From Salinicola halimionae (GTDB lineage Bacteria > Pseudomonadota > Gammaproteobacteria > Pseudomonadales > Halomonadaceae): 64,000 nt of DNA. The translations under genes were made by a program, and so were the position numbers. The stretch is from the NCBI RefSeq assembly GCF_003206065.1, contig NZ_PZJQ01000004.1, positions 1,382,656 through 1,446,655 on the forward strand, given 5' to 3'. The notes below the pieces were generated by a model. The model ran no database searches and was not told where the DNA came from. It saw nothing but the letters and a program-made list of their open reading frames with translations. This document shows positions 18,769 to 28,668 of the stretch, in pieces; position 1 is the first letter of the stretch, and each line of letters starts with the position of its first letter.

Positions 18769-20040
18769 GTGACCGACCCTGCCACTTCGGCGCCGAAATC
18801 CACGTCCGAGTCCACGCCGGCAACGCAAGCCACGTCGGCGTCCGCAGTTCCTGCGCTATGGATGCTGGTACTGATCACGCTGGCCGGCACGCTGGCCATG
18901 CATATTTTCGTCCCCGCGCTGCCTATTGCAGGCGAATCCCTGCATGCCGACAACGCCGAAATGCAGTTGACGATCAGTCTCTACATCCTCGGTCTGGCCA
19001 TCGGCCAGTTGTTCTACGGGCCACTTTCGGATGCGCTGGGACGACGCCCGGCATTGATGCTGGGAATGGCGATCTATAGCGTCGCGGGCGTGGTGGCATG
19101 GCAGGCGCAAAGTGTCGAGATGCTGATCACGGCAAGGTTCTTTCAGGCGTTCGGGGGCTGCGCGGGGCTAGCGCTCGGACGCGCCATGATTCGTGATACG
19201 GCAGCGCCGGATCGCGCAGTACAGCGTCTGGCGGTTCTCAATCTGGTCGTTGCCATCGGCCCGGCCATGGCCCCGCTGATCGGGACTCTGCTGACAGCCA
19301 CGTTGGGCTGGCGCACGGTGCTGCTGACGCTCTGCCTGATGGGCGTGGGAAACCTCCTGTTCGTGTGGCGACTGATGCCGGAAACCGCACAGGCCACCGG
19401 CCGTGTCAATGTTCCCCGTCTGGCGCATGAATACGGCACGCTAGTGCGCTCCCCCGCTTTCATCGGCTACGCGATCGGCGGCGGCTGCGTCACCACGGCG
19501 ATGTTCGCCTTCGTCGCCTCGGCCCCGTTCATCTTCGTCGAACAGTTGGGCAAACCGGTCAGCCACGTCGCGTTTTATCTCTCGGCGCTGATCCTGAGCA
19601 TTTCGTTGGGCAACCTGGTGACCAATCGCACCATCCACCGTATCGGCATGGTCCGGCTGATGCTCTCGGCGAGCCTATTGAGTCTGACCGGCGGGATCTC
19701 GATGCTGGTCATCGTGCTGTGCGGCTGGGCTTCCGTGGTCACCCTCGAGGCGTCAGTACTGCTGTTTACGTTCGGCGTGGGCATGACTGGGCCGACGGCG
19801 CTCACCCTCGCGGTCGGTATCAATCCCAAGGTCGTGGGCTCGGCGGCAGGACTTTACGGATTTGCCCAGATGGCGATCGGCGCGATATGTACCGCTCTAG
19901 CCGGTCTGGGCGACAATCCGGCCCTGGCGACGGCCATCGTACTGGCTACGGCTGCCGTCATCGGCCAGATTGCATTGCGAACGGCGCTGCATTTCGACCT
20001 CAAGGGTTCCGACTGTCAGACGGCCTCCAGCGTCCGGTGA
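18769..20040 (+). CDS. Bcr/CflA-type multidrug efflux MFS transporter
   Basis: A 423-residue inner-membrane drug:H+ antiporter of the 12-helix Bcr/CflA (DHA1) group. After a Thr/Ser/Ala-rich cytoplasmic N-terminus (about 25 residues), helix 1 has the group-typical DxYxPALP-like IFVPALPIAGESL. The loop 2-3 MFS motif is GPLSDALGRRPALMLG, and GRAMIRDTAAPDRAVQRLAV matches the Bcr signature. The start is GTG with GAGG 6 nt upstream. It is probably transcribed alone and converges on the antiporter gene 3 bp away. Substrates of relatives include bicyclomycin, chloramphenicol and sulfonamides, but none can be assigned here. Confidence 0.9.
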   Translation: MTDPATSAPKSTSESTPATQATSASAVPALWMLVLITLAGTLAMHIFVPALPIAGESLHADNAEMQLTISLYILGLAIGQLFYGPLSDALGRRPALMLGMAIYSVAGVVAWQAQSVEMLITARFFQAFGGCAGLALGRAMIRDTAAPDRAVQRLAVLNLVVAIGPAMAPLIGTLLTATLGWRTVLLTLCLMGVGNLLFVWRLMPETAQATGRVNVPRLAHEYGTLVRSPAFIGYAIGGGCVTTAMFAFVASAPFIFVEQLGKPVSHVAFYLSALILSISLGNLVTNRTIHRIGMVRLMLSASLLSLTGGISMLVIVLCGWASVVTLEASVLLFTFGVGMTGPTALTLAVGINPKVVGSAAGLYGFAQMAIGAICTALAGLGDNPALATAIVLATAAVIGQIALRTALHFDLKGSDCQTASSVR

Positions 20041-20043
20041 AGC

Positions 20044-21012
20044 TCATAGGACGACACCCATTACCAACCAGGTCGTATAGCCAATGAAACTGGCCAGCAG
20101 CACTCCTCCTTCCAGCCGATTGATGCGGCCCTGCCCCTTGATACCGATACCAAATACCAGCAGCGCCATGGTCAGCGCGGCCATCACTGGCCAATCCCGA
20201 ACCACAACAGCCGGGTCGACCTCGATAGGGTGAATAACGCCGGCGAGCCCGACTACCGCCAGCGTATTGAACAGGTTGGAGCCGACCACGTTGCCCAGCA
20301 CCAGATCGTGTTGATTCTTGCGCACTGCACTGATGGAAGAGGCCAGCTCCGGTAACGACGTACCGATGGCAACCACGGTCAACCCAATCACCAGGTCGCT
20401 GACGCCAAAGGCTTCGGCAATCGTTACCGCGCCCCAGACCAGAAAGCGCGAGCTGACGATCAGCAGAACCAACCCGATCAAGGTCCAGATGACGCCTCGC
20501 TTGAGCGACATGGATTGCGCCACGGCCTCCGATTCCATGTCGGTCTTTAGCGCATCCTTATCCGGACGCTGCGAACGCCAGATGCTGTAACCCAGAAACC
20601 CGAACAACAGCATTAGCAGGACGATCGCATCGCTTCGGGAAATGACGCCATCGTGAAGGCACCACAGTGAAATCAGTGTCATCACGCCGAGCACGGGAAG
20701 TTCCTGACGAATGACCTGGGAATGCACGGCCAATGGGCTGATCAATGCCACTACACCCACAATCAAGGCGATATTGGTGATGTTCGAGCCATAGGCATTA
20801 CCCAGCGCCACGCCTGGATTGCCCTGAACGGCCGCCAGCGCCGAGACCGTCAGCTCGGGAGCGGAAGTTCCGAAACCGATCACCAACATACCGATCAACA
20901 GCGGTGGCAGTCCCAGATGACGAGCGGTGGCTGCAGCGCCATCCACGAAACGATCGGCACTCCAGACGAGTACGACAAGACCAAGCACAATGGCCGCTAA
21001 CGCCATCCACAC
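20044..21012 (-). CDS. Calcium/sodium antiporter (YrbG/CaxA family)
   Basis: A 322-residue inner-membrane cation exchanger with ten predicted helices in two inverted halves. The two alpha-repeats are readable: GFGTSAPELTVSALAA in the first half and AIGTSLPELASSISAV in the second, with the paired acidic residues that bind Ca2+/Na+. GTG at 21012 is chosen because AAGGAG lies 8 nt upstream; ATG two codons later is too far from it. The family exchanges Ca2+ for Na+ or K+, which fits ion homeostasis in a salt-tolerant cell. Confidence 0.9.
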   Translation of the reverse strand: MWMALAAIVLGLVVLVWSADRFVDGAAATARHLGLPPLLIGMLVIGFGTSAPELTVSALAAVQGNPGVALGNAYGSNITNIALIVGVVALISPLAVHSQVIRQELPVLGVMTLISLWCLHDGVISRSDAIVLLMLLFGFLGYSIWRSQRPDKDALKTDMESEAVAQSMSLKRGVIWTLIGLVLLIVSSRFLVWGAVTIAEAFGVSDLVIGLTVVAIGTSLPELASSISAVRKNQHDLVLGNVVGSNLFNTLAVVGLAGVIHPIEVDPAVVVRDWPVMAALTMALLVFGIGIKGQGRINRLEGGVLLASFIGYTTWLVMGVVL

Positions 21013-21401
21013 GTTAGGATCTCCTTAGGTTCACTACGAAGGTTGACTTGAGGGCTTGCCAGCCTGACATCACCATGCCGGCCACCTGTCATCACGAACA
21101 GGCTAACCGAAGAAAGTGTTTCTCGCGGCATTAGCTGAAAGGATCATCGAAAAAGCGGATTGTACTTCTTCGGCAAAGGTCTCTTCACCTACTATAGTGT
21201 CCTACCATGGCGTCTACCGTAGTTTGCAAGCGGCTGAACTATCGGGCATTTCCGCGACAATGAAGGCTTGGAAGGTCTCAGCGCTCCGGTGATTTCAACA
21301 CTAAACATGCAGGAGTGTATGTTAGCGTGTAACCTGAGCGATACAGACTGCGTCATTCCCTACGACCCCGTCCTGCACTAGGTACTGATTTGGCACCAGG
21401 C
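21013..21401. other. Intergenic region upstream of pqiABC
   Basis: This 389-bp gap lies between the divergent antiporter and pqi units. No open frame with credible coding character was found. It should contain the pqi promoter, but I could not identify a SoxR/SoxS-type box or a clear -35/-10 pair by eye. Confidence 0.6.
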
Positions 21402-22757
21402 ATGAATGATAATGGCACCGAGAAGGCGACTTTCCTGACGCCCAGGCGCACGCGACGCCGTCTTCGCGCCTGCCATGAATGTGACCTGCTGGTCGCGCTA
21501 CCGCCCTTGCGACCCGGCCAACGTGCCAGTTGCCCGCGCTGCGACCACACTTTGAGCCATCGTCACTTTCGGCCGGCCGAACGCAGCCTCGCTTTTGCGA
21601 TCAGCGCATTGATCGCTCTGTTGGCGGCGCTCTCCTTTCCGTTCATCAGTTTCGAGTCACGCGGTGTCAGCAACACCATCCAATTGACGGATACTTCGGC
21701 CAGCCTGGTAGCGCTGCACGAACCCTTCGTCGGCATTCTGGTGCTGCTGACCATCATCGTGCTACCCGTCTTTTATCTGCTGGCCGTCATCTGGCTGCAC
21801 TTCGGTTTACTGCAACGCAGGCCACTGCCTCGAAGCTATCGTATCGCTCGGGCGCTTTCACACCTGGGGCCATGGATGATGGCCGATGTCTTTGTCGTCG
21901 GTGCGCTAGTCAGCCTGATCAAGATCGCAGGCATGGCGTCAGTCGATCTGGGGCCTTCGTTCTGGTCCTTCTGCGTCTATGCACTACTGTTGCTGCTGAC
22001 TACGCGTTCGATCGACTCCGACTGGATGTGGTTCTCACTGGCAGGAGAGCCGCTGGCGCCGGAGGGCTGTCGTCCCGGCCAGCCGGCCGCCGAGCAGGCT
22101 CTTACCGGCTGTTCGACTTGCGGCCTGGTCACTCGGCTCAACCACTTCGGACGCGGTCGCTGCCAACGCTGTGGCGAGCCGCTACGCTTTCGTAGTCCGC
22201 ATAGCCTGCAGAAGACGTGGGCGCTGCTGATCGCAGCGACGGTGTGCTATATACCTGCCAATCTCTATCCGATCATGACCACGACCTCGCTAGGTGACTC
22301 CACTCCCTCGACTATCGTCGGCGGCGTGCTGATCTTCCTCGGCCACGGCGACTGGCCCATCGCCCTGATCATCTTTACCGCCAGCGTCGTGGTGCCGATC
22401 GGCAAGGTGCTTGCCCTGGCTTGGCTGTGCATCACGGTCAAGCGCAGCGGCGAGCCCCGGTTCAAGCACAAGCGCCAGACACTCTATCGAATCACCGAGC
22501 TGATCGGCCGCTGGTCGATGATCGATGTCTTCGTGGTCGCCATCCTGGTCTCGTTGGTGCATGCCGGCTCGTTGCTGTCGATCACACCAGGGCCGGCAGC
22601 GCTGGCGTTTTCCGCAGTCGTGGTCATCACCATGCTCGCCGCCAACAGCTTCGATCCTCGCTTGATCTGGGACGCGCGCAACATGCAGCCTCACATGCCC
22701 GCCGCGCTCAAGCGACAATCCCCCTATTCGCCTGTCAAGGAAGCCGACGATGCCTGA
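21402..22757 (+). CDS. pqiA: Paraquat-inducible protein A (PqiA), intermembrane transport
   Basis: An inner-membrane protein of about 451 residues that forms an intermembrane lipid-transport system with the MCE protein PqiB and lipoprotein PqiC. It has two repeated halves, each with a four-cysteine zinc-ribbon followed by four helices: CHECDLLVAL...CPRCD near residue 20 and CSTCGLVTRL...CQRCG near 240. The start is uncertain: ATG at 21402 is used, and an in-frame TTG exists at 21390. Neither has a strong Shine-Dalgarno sequence. It overlaps pqiB by 8 bp. Confidence 0.93.
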   Translation: MNDNGTEKATFLTPRRTRRRLRACHECDLLVALPPLRPGQRASCPRCDHTLSHRHFRPAERSLAFAISALIALLAALSFPFISFESRGVSNTIQLTDTSASLVALHEPFVGILVLLTIIVLPVFYLLAVIWLHFGLLQRRPLPRSYRIARALSHLGPWMMADVFVVGALVSLIKIAGMASVDLGPSFWSFCVYALLLLLTTRSIDSDWMWFSLAGEPLAPEGCRPGQPAAEQALTGCSTCGLVTRLNHFGRGRCQRCGEPLRFRSPHSLQKTWALLIAATVCYIPANLYPIMTTTSLGDSTPSTIVGGVLIFLGHGDWPIALIIFTASVVVPIGKVLALAWLCITVKRSGEPRFKHKRQTLYRITELIGRWSMIDVFVVAILVSLVHAGSLLSITPGPAALAFSAVVVITMLAANSFDPRLIWDARNMQPHMPAALKRQSPYSPVKEADDA

Positions 22758-24402
22758 TTCGATGCAACGCGCCAAACGAGTGTCGCAGTCGCGGCTTTCA
22801 CCGATCTGGATAGTGCCCCTGTTGGCCGCGCTGATCGGCGCCTGGATGGTCTGGGACAATATCTCCAGCCGTGGGCCGTTGATTACCTTGAATATGGATA
22901 ACGCCGAAGGCATCGAGGCCGGCAAGACGCTGATCAAGACACGTAACGTCCAAGTCGGACACGTGGAAGCCGTGCGGCTATCTGACGATCTGTCGCACAC
23001 CGTGGTTACGGCCCGCATGTCCAACGATGCGGGACGAATGCTCAACACCGAGACACGTTTTTGGGTAGTCAAGCCGCGTATCGGCCGCGAGGGAATCAGC
23101 GGCCTGAACACCGTTCTCTCGGGCGCATACATCCAGCTTGCGCCAGGCAAGAGTGACGAGGCTCAGGATAGCTTCGATGTACTGGAACAACCGCCGGTCG
23201 CCCCGCCCGACGCACCGGGCCTGCGTATCAACCTGGTCAGCCAGGTAGGTAATTCGCTCAGCGCAGGTGACCCGATCACGTATCAGGGTTACACGGTCGG
23301 CCGCGTCGAGAGCACCGATTTCGACCCCGAAAAACGTGAGATGCGCCATCGCATCTTTATCCAGGCGCCCTACGATAGCCTGGTCACCGATACCACTCGC
23401 TTCTGGAGCTCTTCGGGCATCGACGTTCAGCTCGATTCCGAAGGCGTCAACGTCAACCTGGATTCGTTCGAGACGCTGATCAGTGGTGGCGTTACCTTTG
23501 GCGTGCCGGAAGACGTCAACCGTGGCGATGCCGCCAAGCAGGACGCAACCTATACGCTCTACAACAACGAAGAGAGCGCGCGCGAAGGTACCTACGATCA
23601 GTACATCGAATATGCGCTGCTGGTGGATGACACGGTGCGCGGTCTCAGTCGCGGGGCACCGGTGGAATACCGCGGCGTTCGGGTAGGTACCGTGGTCAGC
23701 GTGCCCTGGCACTTCACTGCCCCCCAGCCCGACTCGTTGACGCAGTTTGCGATCCCGGTGCTGATCCGGATCGAGCCGCAGCGCCTGGACAGTAATCAGG
23801 ACGTCAATGACGATGTCGACGACCAGGAGGTGCGTGATCGCTTCGAGACCATGTTTTCGGAGTACGGCCTGCGCGCCACGCTCAAGGCGGGCAACCTGCT
23901 GACGGGAGCGCTGTTCGTCGATCTCAACTTCAACGAGGATGCCCCTGCCTACGAAGCGATGAAGTTCGATGGCAAACCGGTATTCCCGACCGTTTCCGGC
24001 GGCTTTGCACAGATCGAACAGAAGGTCTCGAATCTGCTCGACAAGCTCAATGACTTGAAGGTCGAGCCCATTCTCGACCGCTTGGACCAGACCATGCAGA
24101 CCTCGCAACAGACGCTCGAGCAGGTTCGTCAGATCGCCGAGTCGGTCAACGGCATCGTCTCCGATCCTGCCACTCAGCAGCTGCCGGGAAACATCAACGA
24201 TACGCTGAAGGAACTGCAGGGTACGCTGAACGGCTTCTCGTCCGGCTCTTCCGGTTATCGTCAGTTGAATGACACGCTCAAGCAGCTGGAGACACTGATG
24301 AGGGATCTACAGCCGGTAGCCAAAACCCTGAGCGAGAAGCCTAACGCGCTGATTTTCGACCGCGAAGTTCAAACCGACCCAGTGCCGAGGGCCCCCCAAT
24401 GA
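22750..24402 (+). CDS. pqiB: PqiB, MCE-domain intermembrane transport protein
   Basis: A 550-residue inner-membrane-anchored periplasmic protein. One N-terminal helix (about 18-35) is followed by three MCE/MlaD domains, starting near residues 40, 155 and 290. Each begins with a line such as GPLITLNMDNAEGIEAGKTLI or GLRINLVSQVGNSLSAGDPI. A long C-terminal coiled-coil (about 415-530) forms the needle-like tunnel in E. coli PqiB. It starts inside pqiA and ends in an ATGA overlap with pqiC, so the three genes form one coupled operon. Confidence 0.95.
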   Translation: MPDSMQRAKRVSQSRLSPIWIVPLLAALIGAWMVWDNISSRGPLITLNMDNAEGIEAGKTLIKTRNVQVGHVEAVRLSDDLSHTVVTARMSNDAGRMLNTETRFWVVKPRIGREGISGLNTVLSGAYIQLAPGKSDEAQDSFDVLEQPPVAPPDAPGLRINLVSQVGNSLSAGDPITYQGYTVGRVESTDFDPEKREMRHRIFIQAPYDSLVTDTTRFWSSSGIDVQLDSEGVNVNLDSFETLISGGVTFGVPEDVNRGDAAKQDATYTLYNNEESAREGTYDQYIEYALLVDDTVRGLSRGAPVEYRGVRVGTVVSVPWHFTAPQPDSLTQFAIPVLIRIEPQRLDSNQDVNDDVDDQEVRDRFETMFSEYGLRATLKAGNLLTGALFVDLNFNEDAPAYEAMKFDGKPVFPTVSGGFAQIEQKVSNLLDKLNDLKVEPILDRLDQTMQTSQQTLEQVRQIAESVNGIVSDPATQQLPGNINDTLKELQGTLNGFSSGSSGYRQLNDTLKQLETLMRDLQPVAKTLSEKPNALIFDREVQTDPVPRAPQ

Positions 24403-25040
24403 TGACGACCTCTCTGATTCGCTGTCGCCGATTCGGCGCTACTGCCCTGTTGATCCTGTCCGCCGTTGCGATGGCGGGCTGTGCCGCGCAATCGACGCCG
24501 ACGAATCGCTTCACCCTGCCAGAGGCCAATGACCCGCATTCGTCGGTGGCGTCAGAAGCGAGATCAAAACCGTCGGCTCGACAATTGGCCGTGAGCCCGG
24601 TCGAGGTCGCCAGTTATCTCGATCAGGAAGGAATCGTGATGCAGACCAGCGATATCGAGCTCGCTGCGGCCAACCAGAATTTGTGGGCCGAAGCTCTGAG
24701 TCACCAGTTGACGCGGCGTTTGCGCCAGTCGCTGGCGAACGATCTGCCCGGCGTGACTGTGCTGAGCTCGGCGCAGAGCGGTCCTGATGCGCAGCGGCTG
24801 ACGCTGAGCGTGGATCAGTTCCAGGGACGCTACGACGGTCAGGCCGTGGCCTCGGGGGAGTGGCAGTTGCATGACGGCCGCCACCTGCTGGCCCAGAAGC
24901 ACTTCGACATCACGCAACCCTTGAGTGACGACGGCTATCCAGCACTGGTGCGCAGCCTGGGAGCCGTATGGGAAACGGTGGCGAAACAGGTGGCCGAGGA
25001 AATCCGAACATCTGCAATGACGCCGGCAGCCACTAAATAG
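24399..25040 (+). CDS. pqiC: PqiC outer-membrane lipoprotein
   Basis: A 213-residue lipoprotein of the ABC-type-transport-auxiliary (DUF330/YmbA) family, which anchors the PqiB needle to the outer membrane. The signal peptide ends in the lipobox AMAGC (Cys about 28). The C-terminal half has the family pattern RLTLSVDQFQGRYDGQAVASGEWQL. The start overlaps the pqiB stop by 4 bp (ATGA). It ends 37 bp before the convergent fliA gene. That gap has two copies of ATTCAGCCGGCTT but no clear terminator. Confidence 0.92.
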   Translation: MMTTSLIRCRRFGATALLILSAVAMAGCAAQSTPTNRFTLPEANDPHSSVASEARSKPSARQLAVSPVEVASYLDQEGIVMQTSDIELAAANQNLWAEALSHQLTRRLRQSLANDLPGVTVLSSAQSGPDAQRLTLSVDQFQGRYDGQAVASGEWQLHDGRHLLAQKHFDITQPLSDDGYPALVRSLGAVWETVAKQVAEEIRTSAMTPAATK

Positions 25041-25077
25041 CGGGGTTCCAGAAGGGCTTCGAGAATTCAGCCGGCTT

Positions 25078-25776
25078 TCAAGGATTCAGCCGGCTTCGCA
25101 GACGTGCTACCGCCTGGCTGTGAAGTTGGCAGACACGGGATTCACTGACCCCGAGCACGGCGCCAATTTCCTTGAGATTGAGCTCTTCCTGATAATAAAG
25201 TCCGAGCAGCAGTTTCTCGCGCTCCGGCAGGGCATCGATTGCCGCCATCACATTGGCGCGATTGTCCGCATCGAGAAGTGACGCAAGCGGTGACGGCGTG
25301 CTGGTTTCAGCGACCGATGCGACACCATTTTCAGTTTCGCTCTCGTCATAAGCCAACAGAAAACCGTTATTGGAATCCGTCAGCAGCCGATGGTACTCGT
25401 CACTCGAGATACCCATCTCACGCGCGATTTCCCGTTCATCCGGCGCCCTGCCCAACTGCTGCTCCAGCCGACGCACGGCCTGGTCCAGTGCCCGTGCGCT
25501 TCGCCGCACGCTGCGTGGCATCCAGTCCCGGCTACGTAGCTCATCGATCATCGCTCCCCGAATCCGCTGATTGGCATAGGTCGAGAAGCTGGCGCCATGC
25601 GAGTCGTCATAGCGCCCCAGGGCATCCAGCAAACCTAGCATACCGGCCTGGATGAGATCATCGAGCTCCACGCTGGCAGGTAGGCGCACCTGGAGGGAAA
25701 GCGCATGGCGCCTTACCATCGGCATGTACTGCTCAATCAATGCCGTCTGATTGATTTTGCCCTGTGCGGTATACAT
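25078..25776 (-). CDS. fliA: Flagellar sigma factor FliA (sigma-28)
   Basis: A 232-residue RNA polymerase sigma factor that drives late flagellar genes. Region 2 (about 20-90) has LDDLIQAGMLGLLDALGRYD and FSTYANQRIRGAMIDELRSRDW, region 3 about 95-140, and region 4 the C-terminal helix-turn-helix ELNLKEIGAVLGVSESRVCQ. Its target sites are visible in this window at fliC, fliD, two receptor genes and cheY. It is the most downstream gene of the flagellar cluster, about 230 bp after flhE. No sigma-28 site was seen in that gap. Confidence 0.96.
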   Translation of the reverse strand: MYTAQGKINQTALIEQYMPMVRRHALSLQVRLPASVELDDLIQAGMLGLLDALGRYDDSHGASFSTYANQRIRGAMIDELRSRDWMPRSVRRSARALDQAVRRLEQQLGRAPDEREIAREMGISSDEYHRLLTDSNNGFLLAYDESETENGVASVAETSTPSPLASLLDADNRANVMAAIDALPEREKLLLGLYYQEELNLKEIGAVLGVSESRVCQLHSQAVARLRSRLNP

Positions 25777-26002
25777 CGAATGGCCTCGTGCAAAACACCT
25801 ACGGTCATGGAACGCATGACTCAGATCTTCATTATGCCGTGTGAACGCCGATCCGAGACTGCAAACTGCCCGTCTTCCGGCGGCTATTTCAACTGTTTGA
25901 ACGGCGCTTTACTGCCATTTCCACTGTCCATAGTTCGGCGAAAATAGCCCCGCGCATATAGCCCGGTGCATATAGCTCGGCTCATTTGGCTCCGCGACTA
26001 TT

Positions 26003-26587
26003 TTACTGACGATAGTCGACGATCAATTGAACGTCGGATATCACCCGCCTGTCGCCGCGATGTTCACCGGGCGGCCACTGAAACCGCAGTCGAAATGGAC
26101 CAGCCGCGGAGCGACCCGAAAAACGCTGGGTCTCGCCATGATTTCGAGCCAACGATTGGCACAACTGCGCCTGACACAGCCAAATCCTGAGCCCTGGTGC
26201 CGGCGCGCTGATCCGGAACGCCCAGCGAACTCGCATGATTTCAGCATCGCCCATCGAGGCCAGCGGCTGTGTCGGCTCACTTTCCAAGGGTCGCTCCGAG
26301 ACGACCACCGTCTGACGCGGGATTGTTCCCACCCATGAACCCTGGGCCGCCCAAGCCGGCGCCCCCCATCCGACAAAGAGTGCGGCAATCAGTGCCAGGA
26401 CGATGAAAGGGAAAGCATTGAAGGTAGAGATCGTGATCGGCGAGACGGGAAAAGGTAAAAAAGTGAAGGGCCAGGTCGTGAACCGCTTACCGACGCAGCG
26501 CAAACGGCTGCAGCCCCTTCTGACGAGAGAGCTCGATGCTGCCGTTTGAGCGCTCGAAGGCGAAGCTGGAACACGCCGCCCGATCAC
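26003..26587 (-). CDS. flhE: Flagellar protein FlhE (start uncertain)
   Basis: A periplasmic flagellar accessory protein. In Salmonella FlhE acts as a plug limiting proton leak through the export gate. The mature part matches FlhE: a Trp near the start (AAQGSWVG), the core MRVRWAFRISAPAPGLRIWLC...LC and a C-terminal VISDVQLIVDYR. A signal peptide (TFNAFPFIVLALIAALFVGW...APAWA) is clear. The longest frame starts at GTG 26587, overlapping the flhA stop, but this would put about 55 residues before the signal peptide. TTG at 26503 (weak AAGGGG upstream) gives a 51-residue leader. The intervening segment has no ATG, so the true start is unresolved. Confidence 0.8.
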   Translation of the reverse strand: MIGRRVPASPSSAQTAASSSLVRRGCSRLRCVGKRFTTWPFTFLPFPVSPITISTFNAFPFIVLALIAALFVGWGAPAWAAQGSWVGTIPRQTVVVSERPLESEPTQPLASMGDAEIMRVRWAFRISAPAPGLRIWLCQAQLCQSLARNHGETQRFSGRSAAGPFRLRFQWPPGEHRGDRRVISDVQLIVDYRQ

Positions 26588-28668
26588 GACGCGGTACCGA
26601 TGGTCGTGGTGACTCGCAGATTGCGATCATCGGGAATTTCAGCTTGAGAAAGCACCACCAGTGACTTGATCTGGCGGCGCAGAAAACGCGCCAGTAATGC
26701 CCGTAATCCATGCTGCACGACCAGTACGGTGGGTTCGTCACGACTCTGTTGACGCTCCACCGCCGCCGCGGTCTGCTGCACCAGTGTGTTCGCCAGCCCG
26801 GGTTCGAGTGCGCCGCCGTTGTTGAGCGCCTGGGTGAGCACCTGCTCCAGCCTGGGTTCGAGGCTCATTACATGCATCGGCTCGCGCCCCGGGAACCACT
26901 GCTGCGTTATCGCTCGACCCAACGCCACGCGCACCAAGGCAGTGAGTTCATTGGCATCCGACTGCTGCGGGGCGTATTCCGCCAGAACATCGAGAATCGT
27001 GTGCATGTCGCGGATCGGCACGTCCTCGGCCAGCAGATTCTGGAGAATACGCTGTAGCGAGGTCAGCGGCAGCAGCTTGGGCACCACGTCTTCTACCAGC
27101 GATTTCTGATGTTCGGCGACCTTGTCCAGCAGCTGTTGTACCTCGGCGCGGCCCAGCATGTCGCCGGCGTTTTCGTGCAGCAGATGGTTGAGATGGGTCG
27201 CAACCACGGTGCTGGCATCGACGACGGTGTAGCCATAGATCTGCGCACGCTCCCGCTGCGCCGTATCGATCCAGTAGGCGGTCAGACCGAACGCCGGGTC
27301 CTGGGTTTTGGTGCCGTCGATAGCCCCCGAAACCTGGCCCGGATCGATCGCCAGCCACTTGCCCGGAAATGCCTCGGCACGGCCGACTTCGACGCCTTTC
27401 AAAGTGATCACGTAAGCGTTGGGGCTCAGTTCGAGATTGTCGCGGATATGCACCACCGACGGCAGAAAGCCGACGTCCTGGGCGAACTTCTTGCGAACGC
27501 TCTTGATCCGTCCCAGCAACTCACCCTTTTGACGCTGATCTACCAAGGGGATAAGACGGTGCCCAACCTCTAGCCCCAGCGTATCGACCAGTTGTACATC
27601 GTCCCAGCTCGCCTCCGGAGTCTCCTGCACGGTCGGCGGTGCCTTCTCCTCCACCGCGCGGACGGCCTGCTCCTGTTCGCGCCGAGATGTCCACCAGCCT
27701 AGCCCCGCCAGAATGACGGCAAACAGCAGAAACACCACGTTGGGCATGCCCGGTATCATGCCGAGCAGCCCCATCACGCCCGCGGCAAGATACATGACGC
27801 GCGGGTTGTTGAAGAGCTGACTCAGCAGCTGCTGGCCGACGTCCTGATCGGTGTTGACCCGCGACACCGTGACCCCGGCAGCCGTCGAAATCACCAGCGC
27901 CGGAATCTGTGCGACCAAGCCGTCTCCGACCGTCAGCAAGGTATAAGTTTTCACCGCCTCGCCAAACGGCAGACCGTGTTGAGCGACACCGATTATCAAA
28001 CCGCCGATAAGGTTGATCACCATGATCAACAACCCGGCCATCGCATCGCCGCGAACAAACTTGCTGGCACCGTCCATGGAGCCATAGAACTCTGACTCCT
28101 GATTGATCTCTGTGCGGCGGCGGCGAGCATCTTCCTCACCAATCAGGCCAGCATTGAGGTCGGCGTCGATCGCCATCTGCTTGCCCGGCATGGAATCCAG
28201 GGTGAAACGTGCGCCCACTTCGGCGATTCGTCCGGCGCCCTTGGTGATGACCATGAAGTTGATGACGACAAGAATCAGGAATACCACCAGGCCCACGGCG
28301 AAGTTGCCACCGATCAAAAACTCGCCGAACGCTTCGATCACCTTGCCGGCAGCGTCACCGCCCTGGTGCCCTTCCATCAGCACAACACGTGTAGACGCTA
28401 CGTTCAGCGACAGTCTCAACAGGGTCGAGAACAGCAGCACCGCCGGAAACGCCGCAAAATCGAGCGGCTTCTCGGTGAACATGCTGACCAGCAGCACCAT
28501 GATCGACAGCGCAATATTGAAAGTGAAGAACAGATCGAGCGCGAATGGCGGCAGCGGCAAGATCATCATCGACAGAATCATGATGATCAGGACTGGGCCA
28601 GCGAGCACCTTGTATTGCGTTTCGCCCGGCCATTTGCGCTGACCGAACCACTGAGTGAGCGCGTTCAT
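26584..28668 (-). CDS. flhA: Flagellar type III export protein FlhA
   Basis: A 694-residue export-gate component. An eight-helix membrane domain (about 20-330) with RFTLDSMPGKQMAIDADLNAG and EESEFYGSMDGASKFVRGDA-like FHIPEP motifs is followed by the large cytoplasmic domain forming the nonameric ring that docks substrate-chaperone complexes. The length equals that of E. coli FlhA. The ATG overlaps the flhB stop (ATGA), making flhB-flhA-flhE one coupled unit. Confidence 0.97.
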   Translation of the reverse strand: MNALTQWFGQRKWPGETQYKVLAGPVLIIMILSMMILPLPPFALDLFFTFNIALSIMVLLVSMFTEKPLDFAAFPAVLLFSTLLRLSLNVASTRVVLMEGHQGGDAAGKVIEAFGEFLIGGNFAVGLVVFLILVVINFMVITKGAGRIAEVGARFTLDSMPGKQMAIDADLNAGLIGEEDARRRRTEINQESEFYGSMDGASKFVRGDAMAGLLIMVINLIGGLIIGVAQHGLPFGEAVKTYTLLTVGDGLVAQIPALVISTAAGVTVSRVNTDQDVGQQLLSQLFNNPRVMYLAAGVMGLLGMIPGMPNVVFLLFAVILAGLGWWTSRREQEQAVRAVEEKAPPTVQETPEASWDDVQLVDTLGLEVGHRLIPLVDQRQKGELLGRIKSVRKKFAQDVGFLPSVVHIRDNLELSPNAYVITLKGVEVGRAEAFPGKWLAIDPGQVSGAIDGTKTQDPAFGLTAYWIDTAQRERAQIYGYTVVDASTVVATHLNHLLHENAGDMLGRAEVQQLLDKVAEHQKSLVEDVVPKLLPLTSLQRILQNLLAEDVPIRDMHTILDVLAEYAPQQSDANELTALVRVALGRAITQQWFPGREPMHVMSLEPRLEQVLTQALNNGGALEPGLANTLVQQTAAAVERQQSRDEPTVLVVQHGLRALLARFLRRQIKSLVVLSQAEIPDDRNLRVTTTIGTAS

